64,000 bases of DNA, from the NCBI GenBank assembly GCA_007050995.1, contig VJOU01000005.1, forward strand, positions 82,221-146,220. Reading direction: 5' to 3'. The position numbers were made by a program, and so were the translations under genes. The notes under the pieces were generated by a model, which was not told the DNA's origin, searched no databases, and saw only the letters and a program-made list of their open reading frames with translations. Shown one piece after another: positions 8,990-18,526 of this stretch. Position 1 is the stretch's first letter. Every line of letters begins with the position of its first letter. The DNA comes from Glycocaulis profundi (GTDB lineage Bacteria > Pseudomonadota > Alphaproteobacteria > Caulobacterales > Maricaulaceae).

Positions 8990-10384
8990 ATGGCGCACGA
9001 GATACTCATCGTCGATGACGAAGCCGACATCAGGGAGCTGATCGGCGGCCTGCTGGAGGACGAGGGCTACGAGCCCCGCTACGCCGGTGACGCCGACGAG
9101 GCGCTGGCCTCGATCCGGCAGCGCAAGCCGGGCCTGCTGGTGCTTGACGTGTGGCTGCAGGGCAGCCGCCTGGACGGGATCGAGCTGCTCGACGAGATCA
9201 AGGCGTCCGATCCCGGCCTGCCGGTCATCGTCATCTCAGGACACGGCACCATCGAGACCGCCGTGGCGGCGATCCGCAAGGGCGCCTACGACTTCATCGA
9301 AAAGCCGTTCAAGTCCGACAAGCTGCTGCTCACCGTCGAGCGGGCGCTGGAGGCCAGCCGCCTGCGCCGGGAGAACGCCGAGCTGCGGGCCAAGACCGAA
9401 TCTTTCAACGAGCTTATCGGACGCTCGCCCGCCGCCGCCCACCTGCGCCAGACCATCGAGCGGGTGGCGGCGACCAATTCGCGGGTCCTGATCTCCGGGC
9501 CGCCGGGCTCGGGCAAGGAGCTCATCGCGCGGCTCATCCATGCCGGATCGCCCCGCTCGGACGGCCCCTTCATCCCGATCAGCGCGGCGATGATGAATCC
9601 CGACCGGGTCGAGGAGGAGGTGTTCGGAACCGAGCGCTCGGACGGCAGCCTCGAGCGGATCGGCCTGCTCGAACAGGCCCATGGCGGAACGCTTTTCCTG
9701 GACGAGGTGGGCGACATGCCCATCGACACCCAGGGCAAGCTTCTGAGGATGCTGGTCGAGCAGCGCTTCCGGCGGCTGGGCGGGTCGGGCGATGTGGAGG
9801 TGAACGTCCGCGTGCTCTCCTCCAGCGCCAAGGATCTGCGGGGCCTCATCTCCCAGAGCCGGTTCCGTGAGGATCTCTACCACCGGCTCGCGGTGGTGCC
9901 GGTCGAGGTGCCCTCGCTGGCCGAGCGCCGCGAGGACATCCCGCTGCTGGTGGAGTATTTCATCGAGCGCCTGACCACCGTGTCGGGTCTGGCGCGCCGC
10001 CAGATCGGCGAGGACGCCATGGCCGCGTTGCAGGCTCATGGCTGGCCGGGCAATGTCCGTCAGCTTCGCAACAACGTGGAACGGGTGCTGATCCTGGCCT
10101 CGGGCGAGCCGGACAAGCCGGTGACGCTGGACGCGCTGCCGTCGGAGGTGGCGGGTCGGGAGACCAGCGCGAACGGGTTCGACGCCGAACGCATGGTGGC
10201 GCTTCCCCTGCGGGACGCGCGCGAGCGCTTCGAGCGCGAATACCTGCGCGCCCAGATCAGCCGGTTCGGCGGCAACATCTCCCGCACGGCGGCTTTCATC
10301 GGCATGGAGCGCTCGGCCCTGCACCGCAAGCTCAAGAGCCTGGGCGTGACCAATGCCGACCGCGACGGCGCGGACGAGGCCTGA
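8990..10384 (+). CDS. ntrX: response regulator NtrX
   Basis: 464 residues: receiver (D53 in LLVLDVWL), AAA+ domain and Fis-type HTH (GNISRTAAFIGMERSALHRKL). Walker A is intact (GPPGSGKE, K176) and so is Walker B (GGTLFLDEVGDM), but the GAFTGA sigma-54 contact loop is missing; after EEEVFG the chain reads TERSDGSLERIGLLEQ. Loss of GAFTGA is an established trait of alphaproteobacterial NtrX, which typically works on sigma-70 promoters affecting respiration and cell envelope. The ATG at 8990 gives the standard start MAHEILIVDDE; the frame is open further upstream only inside ntrY. Confidence 0.93.
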   Translation: MAHEILIVDDEADIRELIGGLLEDEGYEPRYAGDADEALASIRQRKPGLLVLDVWLQGSRLDGIELLDEIKASDPGLPVIVISGHGTIETAVAAIRKGAYDFIEKPFKSDKLLLTVERALEASRLRRENAELRAKTESFNELIGRSPAAAHLRQTIERVAATNSRVLISGPPGSGKELIARLIHAGSPRSDGPFIPISAAMMNPDRVEEEVFGTERSDGSLERIGLLEQAHGGTLFLDEVGDMPIDTQGKLLRMLVEQRFRRLGGSGDVEVNVRVLSSSAKDLRGLISQSRFREDLYHRLAVVPVEVPSLAERREDIPLLVEYFIERLTTVSGLARRQIGEDAMAALQAHGWPGNVRQLRNNVERVLILASGEPDKPVTLDALPSEVAGRETSANGFDAERMVALPLRDARERFEREYLRAQISRFGGNISRTAAFIGMERSALHRKLKSLGVTNADRDGADEA

Positions 10385-10410
10385 TCCGTGAAGCCCGAGG
10401 GGGATGAGCC

Positions 10411-11784
10411 ATGAAGGCGGTTGTGTGCGGCGCGGGACGCGTGGGCTACGGGATCGCCCGGGAGCTGGCAAGCGAGGGCAATGCGGTCACGGTGGTGGAC
10501 TGGTCGCCCCAGCTCATCGACCGGGTGACGACCGATCTGGACGTTCGCGGTGTCATCGGCCACGGCGCGCATCCCGACATTCTGGAGAAGGCGGGCATCC
10601 GGGACGCCGACCTGCTGGTCGCGGCGACCTATTCGGACGAGACCAACATGGTCGCCTGCCAGGTGGCCCACTCGCTGTTCAACACCCCCATGCGCATCGC
10701 GCGGGTGAGGGCGCAGAGCTATCTCGACCCGGCCTGGCGCGACCTGTTCGCCACCGGCGCGCTGCCCATCGACGTGACGATCTCGCCCGAGCTGGAGGTC
10801 AGCCGCTCGATCCTGCAGCGGCTGGAGACCCCCGGGGCCTTCACCACCGCGCCCTTCGCGGGCAGCCGGGTTCAGCTTCTGGGCCTGACGCTGGAGGAGG
10901 GCTCGCCCATCGCGGGCAGCTCGCGGGACCAGCTTCTCGAGCTCTTCGCCGATCTGAGGATCGATGTGGTGGGCATCCAGCGCGACGGCGCGCTGTTCAT
11001 CCCTAAGGGCGACGACCCGCTGCAGGCGGGGGACGATCTTTACGTCAGCATCGACGCGCGCCATCTCGCCCGCGCGCTGGACGTGTTCGGCCATGCGTCC
11101 GAACGCGCCCGCCGCGTGGTCATCGTCGGCGCGGGAAACATCGGGCTGTACGTGGCCAAGGCGCTGGAGCGGGTGCCTGGCCTGAAGGTGCGCGTCATCG
11201 AAGCTGACAAGACCCGCGCCGAGCACGCCGCGGACGCCCTGCGCCGGACGGTCGTTCTCAACGGCGACGGGCTGGATCAGCGCATCCTGCGCGAGGCGGG
11301 CGCGTCCGAGGCCGAGCTGGTCCTGTGCCTGACCAATGACGACAAGGTGAACCTGCTGGGCGCGGTGATGGCCAAGCACGAGGGCGCCAAGCGCAGCCTG
11401 TCGCTGGTCAACGATCAGGCCTTCCGGCCCGTGCGCGACGCCATGGGCATCGACGTGATGATCGATCCCCGCGCGGTGACCGTCTCCACCATCCTCCAGC
11501 ACATCCGCCGGGGCCGGATCATCGGCCTTCAGACCCTGGGCGGGGGGCAGGCCGAGGCGCTCGAAGGCATCGCGCTGGCGACCTCGCCACTGGTGGGCCG
11601 CACCTCGGCGGAGGCGGACCTGCCCGCGGACGTGTCCATATGCGCGGTGGTGCGCGGCGACGAGGTGTTCTTCGAACGCGACGACGTGAAGATCCAGGCC
11701 AATGACCGGGTGATCTTCTTCGCCCTGAAATCCGCGGTCCCGAAGGTGGAGCAGCTCTTCCGGGTCAGCCTCGAGTATTTCTGA
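10411..11784 (+). CDS. trkA: Trk potassium uptake regulatory subunit TrkA
   Basis: A 457-residue peripheral membrane protein that gates the TrkH channel by binding NAD(H)/nucleotides. It contains two RCK repeats: Rossmann motifs VCGAGRVGYGIA near residue 5 and VIVGAGNIGLYVAKAL near residue 234, each followed by a TrkA-C domain. The length matches the duplicated TrkA class. It sits 26 bases after ntrX and its stop overlaps the trkH start (TGATG), so regulator and channel are translationally coupled. Confidence 0.95.
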   Translation: MKAVVCGAGRVGYGIARELASEGNAVTVVDWSPQLIDRVTTDLDVRGVIGHGAHPDILEKAGIRDADLLVAATYSDETNMVACQVAHSLFNTPMRIARVRAQSYLDPAWRDLFATGALPIDVTISPELEVSRSILQRLETPGAFTTAPFAGSRVQLLGLTLEEGSPIAGSSRDQLLELFADLRIDVVGIQRDGALFIPKGDDPLQAGDDLYVSIDARHLARALDVFGHASERARRVVIVGAGNIGLYVAKALERVPGLKVRVIEADKTRAEHAADALRRTVVLNGDGLDQRILREAGASEAELVLCLTNDDKVNLLGAVMAKHEGAKRSLSLVNDQAFRPVRDAMGIDVMIDPRAVTVSTILQHIRRGRIIGLQTLGGGQAEALEGIALATSPLVGRTSAEADLPADVSICAVVRGDEVFFERDDVKIQANDRVIFFALKSAVPKVEQLFRVSLEYF

Positions 11785-13184
11785 TGCGCGCCCCGCCCCG
11801 CATGATCCGCGCCCTGGGCTGGTGCTGGCTGGTCATGGGATCGGCCGCGATGGTCTTCCTCGCGCTGGCGGTGGCGCTGGGCGAGGCCGCCGCGGCGCGG
11901 GGGCTGGGCCTGACCGGTGTGATCGGTGTCTTCATCGGTGCGGTGATCGTGGTCTCCACCCGCGGCGCCGACCGGCCCGCCCGCGCGCCCGCCGCGCTGA
12001 GGCTGGCGCTGCTGGGCTGGATCACCTGCCCTCTGCTCGCCGCGCCCTCGCTGGCGCCTTTGGCGGGCGGTCTCCAGGAAGGCGTGTTCGAGGCCTATTC
12101 GGCCATGACCACCACCGGCGCGAGCTTAGCCGATCCCGACACCGCCCCGCGCAGCCTCGTGCTGTGGCGCGCCGCGCTGCAGTGGCTGGGCGGGTTCGCC
12201 AGTCTGGTGCTGGCCGTCACGGTGTTCGCCGCGCTCGATCAGCGCGGGGCGGGGATCAGGCGCTCGACCCTGCTGACGGTCCACGACAACAACCTGTTCA
12301 CCAATATGGGCCGCACCTCGCGCCGGCTCGGCGGACTGTACGCGCTGCTCACCCTGCTGGGCGTCGTGCTGCTGATGGTCACGGGCGCGGAGCTGTTCGA
12401 CGCGCTGTGCCTGGCCATGTCGGGCATCTCCACGGGGGGCATGAGCCCGCGCGGCGAGCCGCTGGCCGCCTGGCTGCCCGTGCCGGGAATTCTGGCGCTG
12501 GCGCTGATCTGTCTGATCGGCGCGTGGAACTTCGCCCTGATCTACGAAATGATCACCCGGCGCAGGCTCAGCCGCTCGGCCAGCGATCTGCGGGCCATGC
12601 TCGCGCTGTGCCTGATGACGGGTGTGGTCGCCGGGCTGGCGGGCGGAGCGGCCTGGACCGGCCCGGTCTCCGCGCTCGAAGCTCTGTTCGCGGTGACCAC
12701 CAGCGGCTTCCAGCTCGGGGAGGGCGGGCCCATCCTGCCGCCCGCCGTACTGATCCTGCTGGCGCTTCTGGGCGGATCGGCGGTCTCCACCGCAGGCGGC
12801 ATCAAGATGCCCCGGGTGATCCTTCTGGTGAGGCGGGCGGGCGAGGAGCTGTCCCACCTGGCTCACCCGTCCGCCGCCGTGTTCACCCGATTCGCGGGCC
12901 GCAAGGCGAGCGACGAGGCGCTGGTGAGCGTGTGGGTCTATGCGCTGGCCTTCCCGCTGGCGCTGGGCATCGGCACGGCGGTTCTGGGCGCGTGCGGGCT
13001 GGACTTCGAGACCGCCTGGCAGGTCGCGGGCGCGTCGCTGTCGAATGCCGGGCCTCTGGCGCAGGTCGATTACGCGGCCATGTCGGGGGGCGCCTGGATC
13101 GCGGCCAGCGCGATCATGGTGCTCGGCAGGCTTGAAGTCCTCGCCGCGGCGGCGGCTATCTTCGTGCTCCTGAAGGGAGAATGA
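11784..13184 (+). CDS. trkH: Trk/Ktr-type potassium channel subunit TrkH
   Basis: A 466-residue polytopic inner-membrane protein with about ten hydrophobic helices and the repeated pore-loop pattern of the Trk/Ktr/HKT family. Examples are FEAYSAMTTTGAS, LAMSGISTGGMSPRG, FAVTTSGFQLGEGG and SLSNAGPLAQVD, where the selectivity-filter glycines fall. It imports K+ together with TrkA. The start ATG shares a base with the trkA stop. The last codons overlap the start of the downstream transaminase by four bases. Confidence 0.93.
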   Translation: MRAPPRMIRALGWCWLVMGSAAMVFLALAVALGEAAAARGLGLTGVIGVFIGAVIVVSTRGADRPARAPAALRLALLGWITCPLLAAPSLAPLAGGLQEGVFEAYSAMTTTGASLADPDTAPRSLVLWRAALQWLGGFASLVLAVTVFAALDQRGAGIRRSTLLTVHDNNLFTNMGRTSRRLGGLYALLTLLGVVLLMVTGAELFDALCLAMSGISTGGMSPRGEPLAAWLPVPGILALALICLIGAWNFALIYEMITRRRLSRSASDLRAMLALCLMTGVVAGLAGGAAWTGPVSALEALFAVTTSGFQLGEGGPILPPAVLILLALLGGSAVSTAGGIKMPRVILLVRRAGEELSHLAHPSAAVFTRFAGRKASDEALVSVWVYALAFPLALGIGTAVLGACGLDFETAWQVAGASLSNAGPLAQVDYAAMSGGAWIAASAIMVLGRLEVLAAAAAIFVLLKGE

Positions 13185-14044
13185 GCATGGCCCGAATCGC
13201 CTTCGTCAACGGACGCTATCTGCCCATCGACGCCCCCGCCGTGCAGGCGGAGGACCGGGGCCTGCAGTTCGCCGACAGCGTCTATGAGGTGTGGACGGTC
13301 CGGGACGGGCGCTTCCTCGACAGCACGGGCCATTTCCGCCGCCTGCTGCGCTCGCTGGACGAGCTGCGCATCCCCCATCCCATGAGCGTCGCCGCGCTGG
13401 ACGTGGCCCTGAAGGAAACCCTGCGCCGCAACCGGCTGAAGGACGCGACGGTCTATCTGCAGGTGACCCGGGGCACGGCCAGGCGCGATCACGGCTTTCC
13501 CGCCGCCGATACCCGTCCCACGGTGATCATCACCGCGCGGCCGTCCTCCAGCGCCGCAGGGGACGCGCGGGCGGAGAGGGGGGTTGCGGTCATCACCCGG
13601 CCTGACACGCGCTGGGCGCGCTGCGACATCAAGACCACGGGCCTACTGGCCAACGTGCTCGCCAAGCAGGACGCCCGCGAGACCGGCGCGTGGGAAGCCT
13701 GGCTGGTGGACACTGAGGGAAGGGTGACGGAGGGCACGTCCACGAACGCCTGGATCGTCACGTCCGACGGCGTGCTGGTCACCCGGCCTATCACCGACAA
13801 CATCCTGCACGGCGTCACCCGCGCGGCCGTCATCGAGGCGGCCCGGGCCGAAGGCCATACGGTCGAGGAGCGCGGCTTCACTCTTGAGGAGGCTCACGCG
13901 GCGCGCGAGGCCTTCATAACGTCGGCGACCAGTCTCGCCACGCCGGTGGTGGAGATCGACGGGCGGCCCGTGGGCAACGGTGCGCCGGGCTCGGTGGCCA
14001 CGCGGCTGCGCGAGCTCTATCTGGCATCCGCCCACGAACGCTGA
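13181..14044 (+). CDS. dat: D-amino-acid (D-alanine) transaminase
   Basis: A 287-residue fold-type IV PLP aminotransferase interconverting D-alanine and D-glutamate, giving precursors for peptidoglycan. Seen: [18 protein letters not shown] at the N-terminus, the PLP-lysine region [17 protein letters not shown], and the phosphate-cup segment [13 protein letters not shown]-alanine specificity over branched-chain activity is suggested by length and by the conserved position between trkH and hfq in related genomes, not proven. ATG at 13181 overlaps the trkH stop; a second ATG six bases later is equally good. Confidence 0.87.
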   Translation: MSMARIAFVNGRYLPIDAPAVQAEDRGLQFADSVYEVWTVRDGRFLDSTGHFRRLLRSLDELRIPHPMSVAALDVALKETLRRNRLKDATVYLQVTRGTARRDHGFPAADTRPTVIITARPSSSAAGDARAERGVAVITRPDTRWARCDIKTTGLLANVLAKQDARETGAWEAWLVDTEGRVTEGTSTNAWIVTSDGVLVTRPITDNILHGVTRAAVIEAARAEGHTVEERGFTLEEAHAAREAFITSATSLATPVVEIDGRPVGNGAPGSVATRLRELYLASAHER

Positions 14045-14148
14045 GCTTTCCGGCAATAGTCCGGATGAAGGTTGCGGCGGGCGCGAACCGTGTTTACCTA
14101 GACGTTCACCCATGGGCCGATACGGCCCCAACAGAGCGCGAAAGCACC

Positions 14149-14406
14149 ATGTCGAACGATAAGAAACAGAACCTGCAGGACGTGTTCCTGAACACCGTCC
14201 GCAAGGGCAAGACTCCCCTGACGATCTTCCTGGTCAACGGCGTGAAACTGCAAGGCGTCGTGACCTGGTTTGACAACTTCTGTGTCCTTCTCCGCCGCGA
14301 AGGTCAGATCCAGCTCGTGTACAAGCATGCGATCTCCACCGTCATGCCGAGCCAGCCGATCTCCCTGTTCGACGGCGACAAGGGCGAGGACGAGGCCACC
14401 GATTGA
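14149..14406 (+). CDS. hfq: RNA chaperone Hfq
   Basis: An 85-residue Sm-like protein that forms hexamers and pairs small RNAs with mRNAs. Seen: Sm1 ([21 protein letters not shown], with Q and the F/D ring residues) and Sm2 ([13 protein letters not shown] with the YKH motif). Start ATG at 14149 is fixed by the family N-terminus; the reading frame extends upstream but without conserved sequence. Its stop overlaps the hflX start, the classical hfq-hflX arrangement. Confidence 0.97.
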   Translation: MSNDKKQNLQDVFLNTVRKGKTPLTIFLVNGVKLQGVVTWFDNFCVLLRREGQIQLVYKHAISTVMPSQPISLFDGDKGEDEATD

Positions 14407-15740
14407 TTGAACGCGAAACACCGGCCGACACCGCGCTCGTGATCCACCCCGCCACGCCCGGCGGGGACGACACCCGAGCCCAGGCCCGGCTGGACGAAGC
14501 GTGCGGGCTCGCCGAAGCCCTCGGGCTGGAGGTCTCCTCCAGCCGCATCGAGCCTGTGCGCAAGCTGGAGCCGGGCACGTATTTCGGCTCGGGCAAGGTC
14601 GAGACCCTGCGCGCCGAGATCGAGGCACTCGAGGTCAAGGCCGTGATCCTCGACACCGCGCTGTCCCCGGTTCAGCAGCGCAATTTGGAAAAAGCCTGGA
14701 AGGCCAAGGTCATCGACCGCACCGGCCTGATCCTGGAGATTTTCGGCGAGCGCGCCCGGACCCGGGAAGGGCGGCTGCAGGTCGAGCTGGCGCGGCTGAC
14801 CTACGAGCGCTCGCGCCTGGTGCGGACCTGGACCCACTTGGAGCGCCAGCGCGGCGGACGTGGCTTTCTGGCCGGCCCCGGTGAAACCCAGATCGAGACC
14901 GACCGCCGCCTGCTCGCGGGACGCATGGCCAAGCTCCGGCGCGAGCTCGAAGAGGTCAAACGCACCCGCAAGCTCCACCGCAAGCAGCGTCAGGCCGCGC
15001 CGTGGCCGTCCGTGGCCCTGGTCGGTTACACGAACGCGGGCAAGTCCACCCTGTTCAACCTGCTCACCCGCGCGCAGGTGCTGGCCAAGGACATGCCCTT
15101 CGCCACCCTCGACCCCACCGTGCGCGGGGTGAAGCTGGCCTCTGGCCGCCGCGTGCTGATGAGCGACACGGTGGGCTTCATCACCGACCTGCCCACCGAG
15201 CTGATCGCCGCCTTCCGCGCGACGCTGGAGGAGGTGAGGGAGGCGGACGTGCTGATCCACGTGCGCGATCTGTCCGATCCCGACCATGAAGGCCGCAAGG
15301 CGGACGTCGAAGACGTGCTGAGCGCGCTCGACGCGGGCGCTGACCATGGTCAGGTCGTCATCGAGGCGTGGAACAAGATCGACCTGCTGGACGAGGAATC
15401 CCGTGAAGACCTCGTATGGCGGGCGAAACTGCCCGGCGCGAAAGCCGGTCACCCCGCCGTTCCCGTCTCCGCCGTGACAGGCGAGGGGGTGGGCGCCCTG
15501 CTCAGGTTGGTCGAACAGGCGCTGGGGCGGGATGATCACACCCTGCGCCTGAAAGTGCCGCCCCAGCAGCCCGAAGCGCTGGCCTGGCTGCATGAGAACG
15601 GCACGGTGACGACCGAGCGCGCCGATCCCGAGACGGGCCTGATCTACGTGGTCGCGCGCCTGAACGAGGCGGACGCGGGCCGCTTCCGCACCCGCTTCCC
15701 CGGCATGGAGATGGGCGCGGAGCGGGCGGTGGCGGAGTAG
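14403..15740 (+). CDS. hflX: ribosome-dissociating GTPase HflX
   Basis: A 445-residue GTPase that splits stalled or hibernating 70S ribosomes during stress. Seen: the HflX N-terminal domain ([17 protein letters not shown]), a coiled region with [20 protein letters not shown], then G1 [11 protein letters not shown]3 DTVGF and G4 NKID. The start shown is a TTG whose last two bases enter the hfq stop (TTGA); an in-frame GTG at 14439 would remove twelve residues. Convergent with mazG, whose stop lies three bases downstream. Confidence 0.93.
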   Translation: MIERETPADTALVIHPATPGGDDTRAQARLDEACGLAEALGLEVSSSRIEPVRKLEPGTYFGSGKVETLRAEIEALEVKAVILDTALSPVQQRNLEKAWKAKVIDRTGLILEIFGERARTREGRLQVELARLTYERSRLVRTWTHLERQRGGRGFLAGPGETQIETDRRLLAGRMAKLRRELEEVKRTRKLHRKQRQAAPWPSVALVGYTNAGKSTLFNLLTRAQVLAKDMPFATLDPTVRGVKLASGRRVLMSDTVGFITDLPTELIAAFRATLEEVREADVLIHVRDLSDPDHEGRKADVEDVLSALDAGADHGQVVIEAWNKIDLLDEESREDLVWRAKLPGAKAGHPAVPVSAVTGEGVGALLRLVEQALGRDDHTLRLKVPPQQPEALAWLHENGTVTTERADPETGLIYVVARLNEADAGRFRTRFPGMEMGAERAVAE

Positions 15741-15743
15741 GGG

Positions 15744-16571
15744 TCAGGCCTTCTCGGCCGCCTTCGCCTCCAGCCACAGATCCTCCATGCTCTCCAGCGT
15801 GGCTTCGGCGAGCTTTTCGCCTTTGGCTTCAAGCGCTTTCTCTATGGATCGGAAGCGGCGGTCGAATTTCGCGTTCGCCGCCCTCAGAGCTGCTTCGGGG
15901 TCGATGTCGAGCTTGCGGGCGAGATTGGCGCAGACGAACAGGATGTCCCCCATCTCCTCGGCGGCGTTCTCCGCGTCGCCCGCCTTCAGCGCTGCGCGCA
16001 GCTCGGCGACCTCTTCCTCGAACTTCTCGAACACCCGTTCGGCGTCCGGCCAGTCGAAGCCGACGCGCGCGGCGCGCTTGGTCAGCTTCTCGGCGCGTTT
16101 CAGGGCGGGCAGGGCGAGGGGGATGTCCGCGAGCAGGGAGGCGTCCTGCGCGCCCTTGGCGGCCCGCTCAGCGGCTTTCTGGGCCTCCCAGGCGGCGGTC
16201 TGGGTCCTGGAGTCCCGCTCGATGGCGTCGGCGAAGACGTGTGGATGGCGGCGGATCATCTTGTCAGAGATCGCGTCCGCGACACTGCCAAAATCGAAAA
16301 GCCCAGCTTCATCAGCTATCTGGCTGTGAAACACGACTTGGAGCAGGAGGTCGCCCAACTCCTCGCGCAGATCGCTCATGTCGCCGCGCGAGACCGCGTC
16401 GGCCACCTCGTAGGCTTCCTCGATGGTGTAGGGCGCGATGGATGCGAAATCCTGCTCCACGTCCCAGGGGCAGCCCGTCTCGGGGTCGCGCAGCCGGGCC
16501 ATGATCTGAAGCAGCCGGTCGATGGGGCGCTCGGCTGTCGCGGGCGCAGGCGCGCGGGCGGGTTCGGTCAT
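15744..16571 (-). CDS. mazG: nucleoside triphosphate pyrophosphohydrolase MazG
   Basis: A 275-residue cytosolic enzyme that hydrolyses (d)NTPs to NMP and pyrophosphate. It contains the duplicated MazG fold: first repeat at about residues 25-110 with the Mg2+-binding EEAYEVADA and EELGDLLLQVVFH motifs, second with FEEEVAELRAAL and EEMGDILFVCANLAR. The ATG at 16571 is preferred because CPW(D)...IEEAYE follows at the usual distance; the frame is open another 46 codons upstream without family sequence. It lies alone between hflX (convergent) and the sulfur operon. Confidence 0.94.
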   Translation of the reverse strand: MTEPARAPAPATAERPIDRLLQIMARLRDPETGCPWDVEQDFASIAPYTIEEAYEVADAVSRGDMSDLREELGDLLLQVVFHSQIADEAGLFDFGSVADAISDKMIRRHPHVFADAIERDSRTQTAAWEAQKAAERAAKGAQDASLLADIPLALPALKRAEKLTKRAARVGFDWPDAERVFEKFEEEVAELRAALKAGDAENAAEEMGDILFVCANLARKLDIDPEAALRAANAKFDRRFRSIEKALEAKGEKLAEATLESMEDLWLEAKAAEKA

Positions 16572-16675
16572 GGCAGGTCCTGACGTCTGGACTCGCCATC
16601 CTTCATGGGCCGAACCGGCCGGAAAATAAATGCGGGATGTGAGGAGCATCTCGATTGAGCGAGCGCATGAACGGT

Positions 16676-16694
16676 TGAGCGCAACCGCCGAAGG
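16676..16694 (+). repeat. 19-nt dispersed repeat, copy 1
   Basis: The sequence TGAGCGCAACCGCCGAAGG lies in the 205-bp gap between mazG and the SLC13 gene. A copy with a single difference is at 26666-26684. No gene is visible in this gap and I see no clear terminator in it. Two copies in 64 kb is suggestive only. Confidence 0.3.
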
Positions 16695-16776
16695 TGGAAT
16701 ATGCCGCAAGTTCAGCTGCCGGTTTTCGGCTGACGCCCCTTGGAATGGGTGTCGCCCTAGTCGAGGTGAGCGTATT

Positions 16777-18522
16777 TCATAGCCAGAACAGCCATACTCC
16801 CAGCAGCGCGGCGGGGATGGTCAGCGCGAGCAGGGGCGCGCCAAGGCGGGGAAAATCGTTGAAGCGGTAGCCCGCCGCGCCCATGACGATGGCGTTGTTG
16901 TGGTGTCCGAACGGGGTGAGGAAGTCCAGTGACGCGCCGATGGCCACGCAGACGAGGGTGGCCTCGACAGGGGTTCCGGTGCGTGCGGCGATCTCGATGG
17001 CTATGGGGGCGAGCAGGATCGCTGCCGACGCGTTGTTCACGAACGGTGTGAGCACGACCGCGGCGAGGAGGATCAGCGCGCAGACCACGAGCGGCGAGCG
17101 AGGATTGATGGCGTCCACCATGGAGCTGGCGATCAGGTCGGCCGCACCTGTGGTTTCAAGCGCCATCCCCAGCGGGATCATGGCCGCGAGCATGAGGATC
17201 ACCGGCCAGTTCATCTCCCTGAGCGCCGCGCGCAGGGGCAGCGCGCCGATGGCGGCGAGCGCCACAACCGCGCCACCGAACGCGATTTCGGGGCGAGCGA
17301 GCCCGGTCGCGGCGGCCAGCACCGCCAGTGCGAACACCGCCGCGGGCATCAGGGCGCGGGGCGAGATCGGGAAGCCTGCGCGGGGCGAGAGCAGCATGAG
17401 CCCGGCCTCTCGGGCGGCGGCGCGGATCGCCTCGGGAGGGCCGGACAGGGTCAGCACGTCACCCAGGGCGATCTGAAGATCGCCGAAGCGTCCCTCCACC
17501 CGCTTGTTGCGACCTGACAGGCCGATAACGGCGATGCCGCGTTCGCGGAATCCCTCCAGCGTGCTCAGCCGCGAGCCCAGCACCGTGCTTTCCGGAAACA
17601 CCGAAGCCTCCAGAATGACCGGATCGGCGCTCGGGCCGGAGCCGGTTCCGCCAACCGACAGGCCGCCGCGCTCGACCTGGCCTTTGAGGGTTTCGGCGTC
17701 CAGTTCCATGATCAGGCTGTCGCCCGGCTCGGCGACGATGTCGGATTTGCGCGCGAAAATGGTGCGGCCCGCGCGGGCGGCGGAATGGATCACCGCGTCC
17801 AGCTCCCGCTCGATCTCCGCGAAGCTGCGCCTGGCCCAGACGGAATTGCGCGCGATCGAGGCGCTCGCGATGACCGTTTCCCGGCCCGCAGCGACCGGCA
17901 CGGCCTCATTGCGGACACGCGCGAGAATTCGCGGTCCGGCGAAGATCAGCCATGGCAGCCCTGCCAGCAGGGCGAAAACGCCAGCCGCCCCCAGAGTGAA
18001 GAACCCCAGGCCTTGACCGGTGGCCTGGGCCAGCGCGTCGGACACGATCAGGTTGGCCGGGGTTCCGATGACGGAGCACAGTCCGCCCAGGAGGGTGGCG
18101 AACGACAGCGGCATCAGAACGCGGGCGGGCGGAATGTCCGCCTGCTCGCACAGGCTCAGCGCGATGGGGAAAAGCAGGGCCAGCGCGCCGATATTGTTCA
18201 TGAAGACCGACAGCAGCCCCCCGGCGACGCACAGCCCGGCGGTGATCGCGACCGGTCCGGACAGCACCACGCCCGCGCGTGCGGCCAACGCCTCCATGAG
18301 GCGGCCGCGGCGAAGCGCGTGCACGATGATGAGTATCTCCACAACGGTGATGACCGCCGGATTGGAGAAGCCGGAGAAGACCTGCGCGCCGGGCACGAGC
18401 CCGAGCGCGAAGCCCGCCGCCAGCCCGCTCAGCGCGACCAGTTCTATGCGGAACCGGCCGATGGCGAAGACGATGAGCTGCGCGCACAGCAGCGTCAGGA
18501 TGGCGGCCTGTTCGAACGTCAT
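16777..18522 (-). CDS. SLC13/DASS-family anion transporter with two TrkA-C domains
   Basis: A 581-residue inner-membrane protein with two blocks of about five to six helices separated by two cytosolic RCK_C/TrkA-C domains (about residues 200-370). Seen: LVALSGLAAGFALGLVPG, the anion-binding SNT-like segments (FSNPAVITVVEI; FVNNASAAILLAP) and C-terminal LDFLTPFGHHNNAIVMGAAG. Family members carry sulfate, dicarboxylates or citrate with Na+. It is the last gene of the cysP-led operon, four bases after the COG4529 gene, so sulfate or another sulfur oxyanion is the best guess. Start ATG at 18522 (MTFEQAAIL) directly precedes the first helix. Confidence 0.85.
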   Translation of the reverse strand: MTFEQAAILTLLCAQLIVFAIGRFRIELVALSGLAAGFALGLVPGAQVFSGFSNPAVITVVEILIIVHALRRGRLMEALAARAGVVLSGPVAITAGLCVAGGLLSVFMNNIGALALLFPIALSLCEQADIPPARVLMPLSFATLLGGLCSVIGTPANLIVSDALAQATGQGLGFFTLGAAGVFALLAGLPWLIFAGPRILARVRNEAVPVAAGRETVIASASIARNSVWARRSFAEIERELDAVIHSAARAGRTIFARKSDIVAEPGDSLIMELDAETLKGQVERGGLSVGGTGSGPSADPVILEASVFPESTVLGSRLSTLEGFRERGIAVIGLSGRNKRVEGRFGDLQIALGDVLTLSGPPEAIRAAAREAGLMLLSPRAGFPISPRALMPAAVFALAVLAAATGLARPEIAFGGAVVALAAIGALPLRAALREMNWPVILMLAAMIPLGMALETTGAADLIASSMVDAINPRSPLVVCALILLAAVVLTPFVNNASAAILLAPIAIEIAARTGTPVEATLVCVAIGASLDFLTPFGHHNNAIVMGAAGYRFNDFPRLGAPLLALTIPAALLGVWLFWL

Positions 18523-18526
18523 CCGG

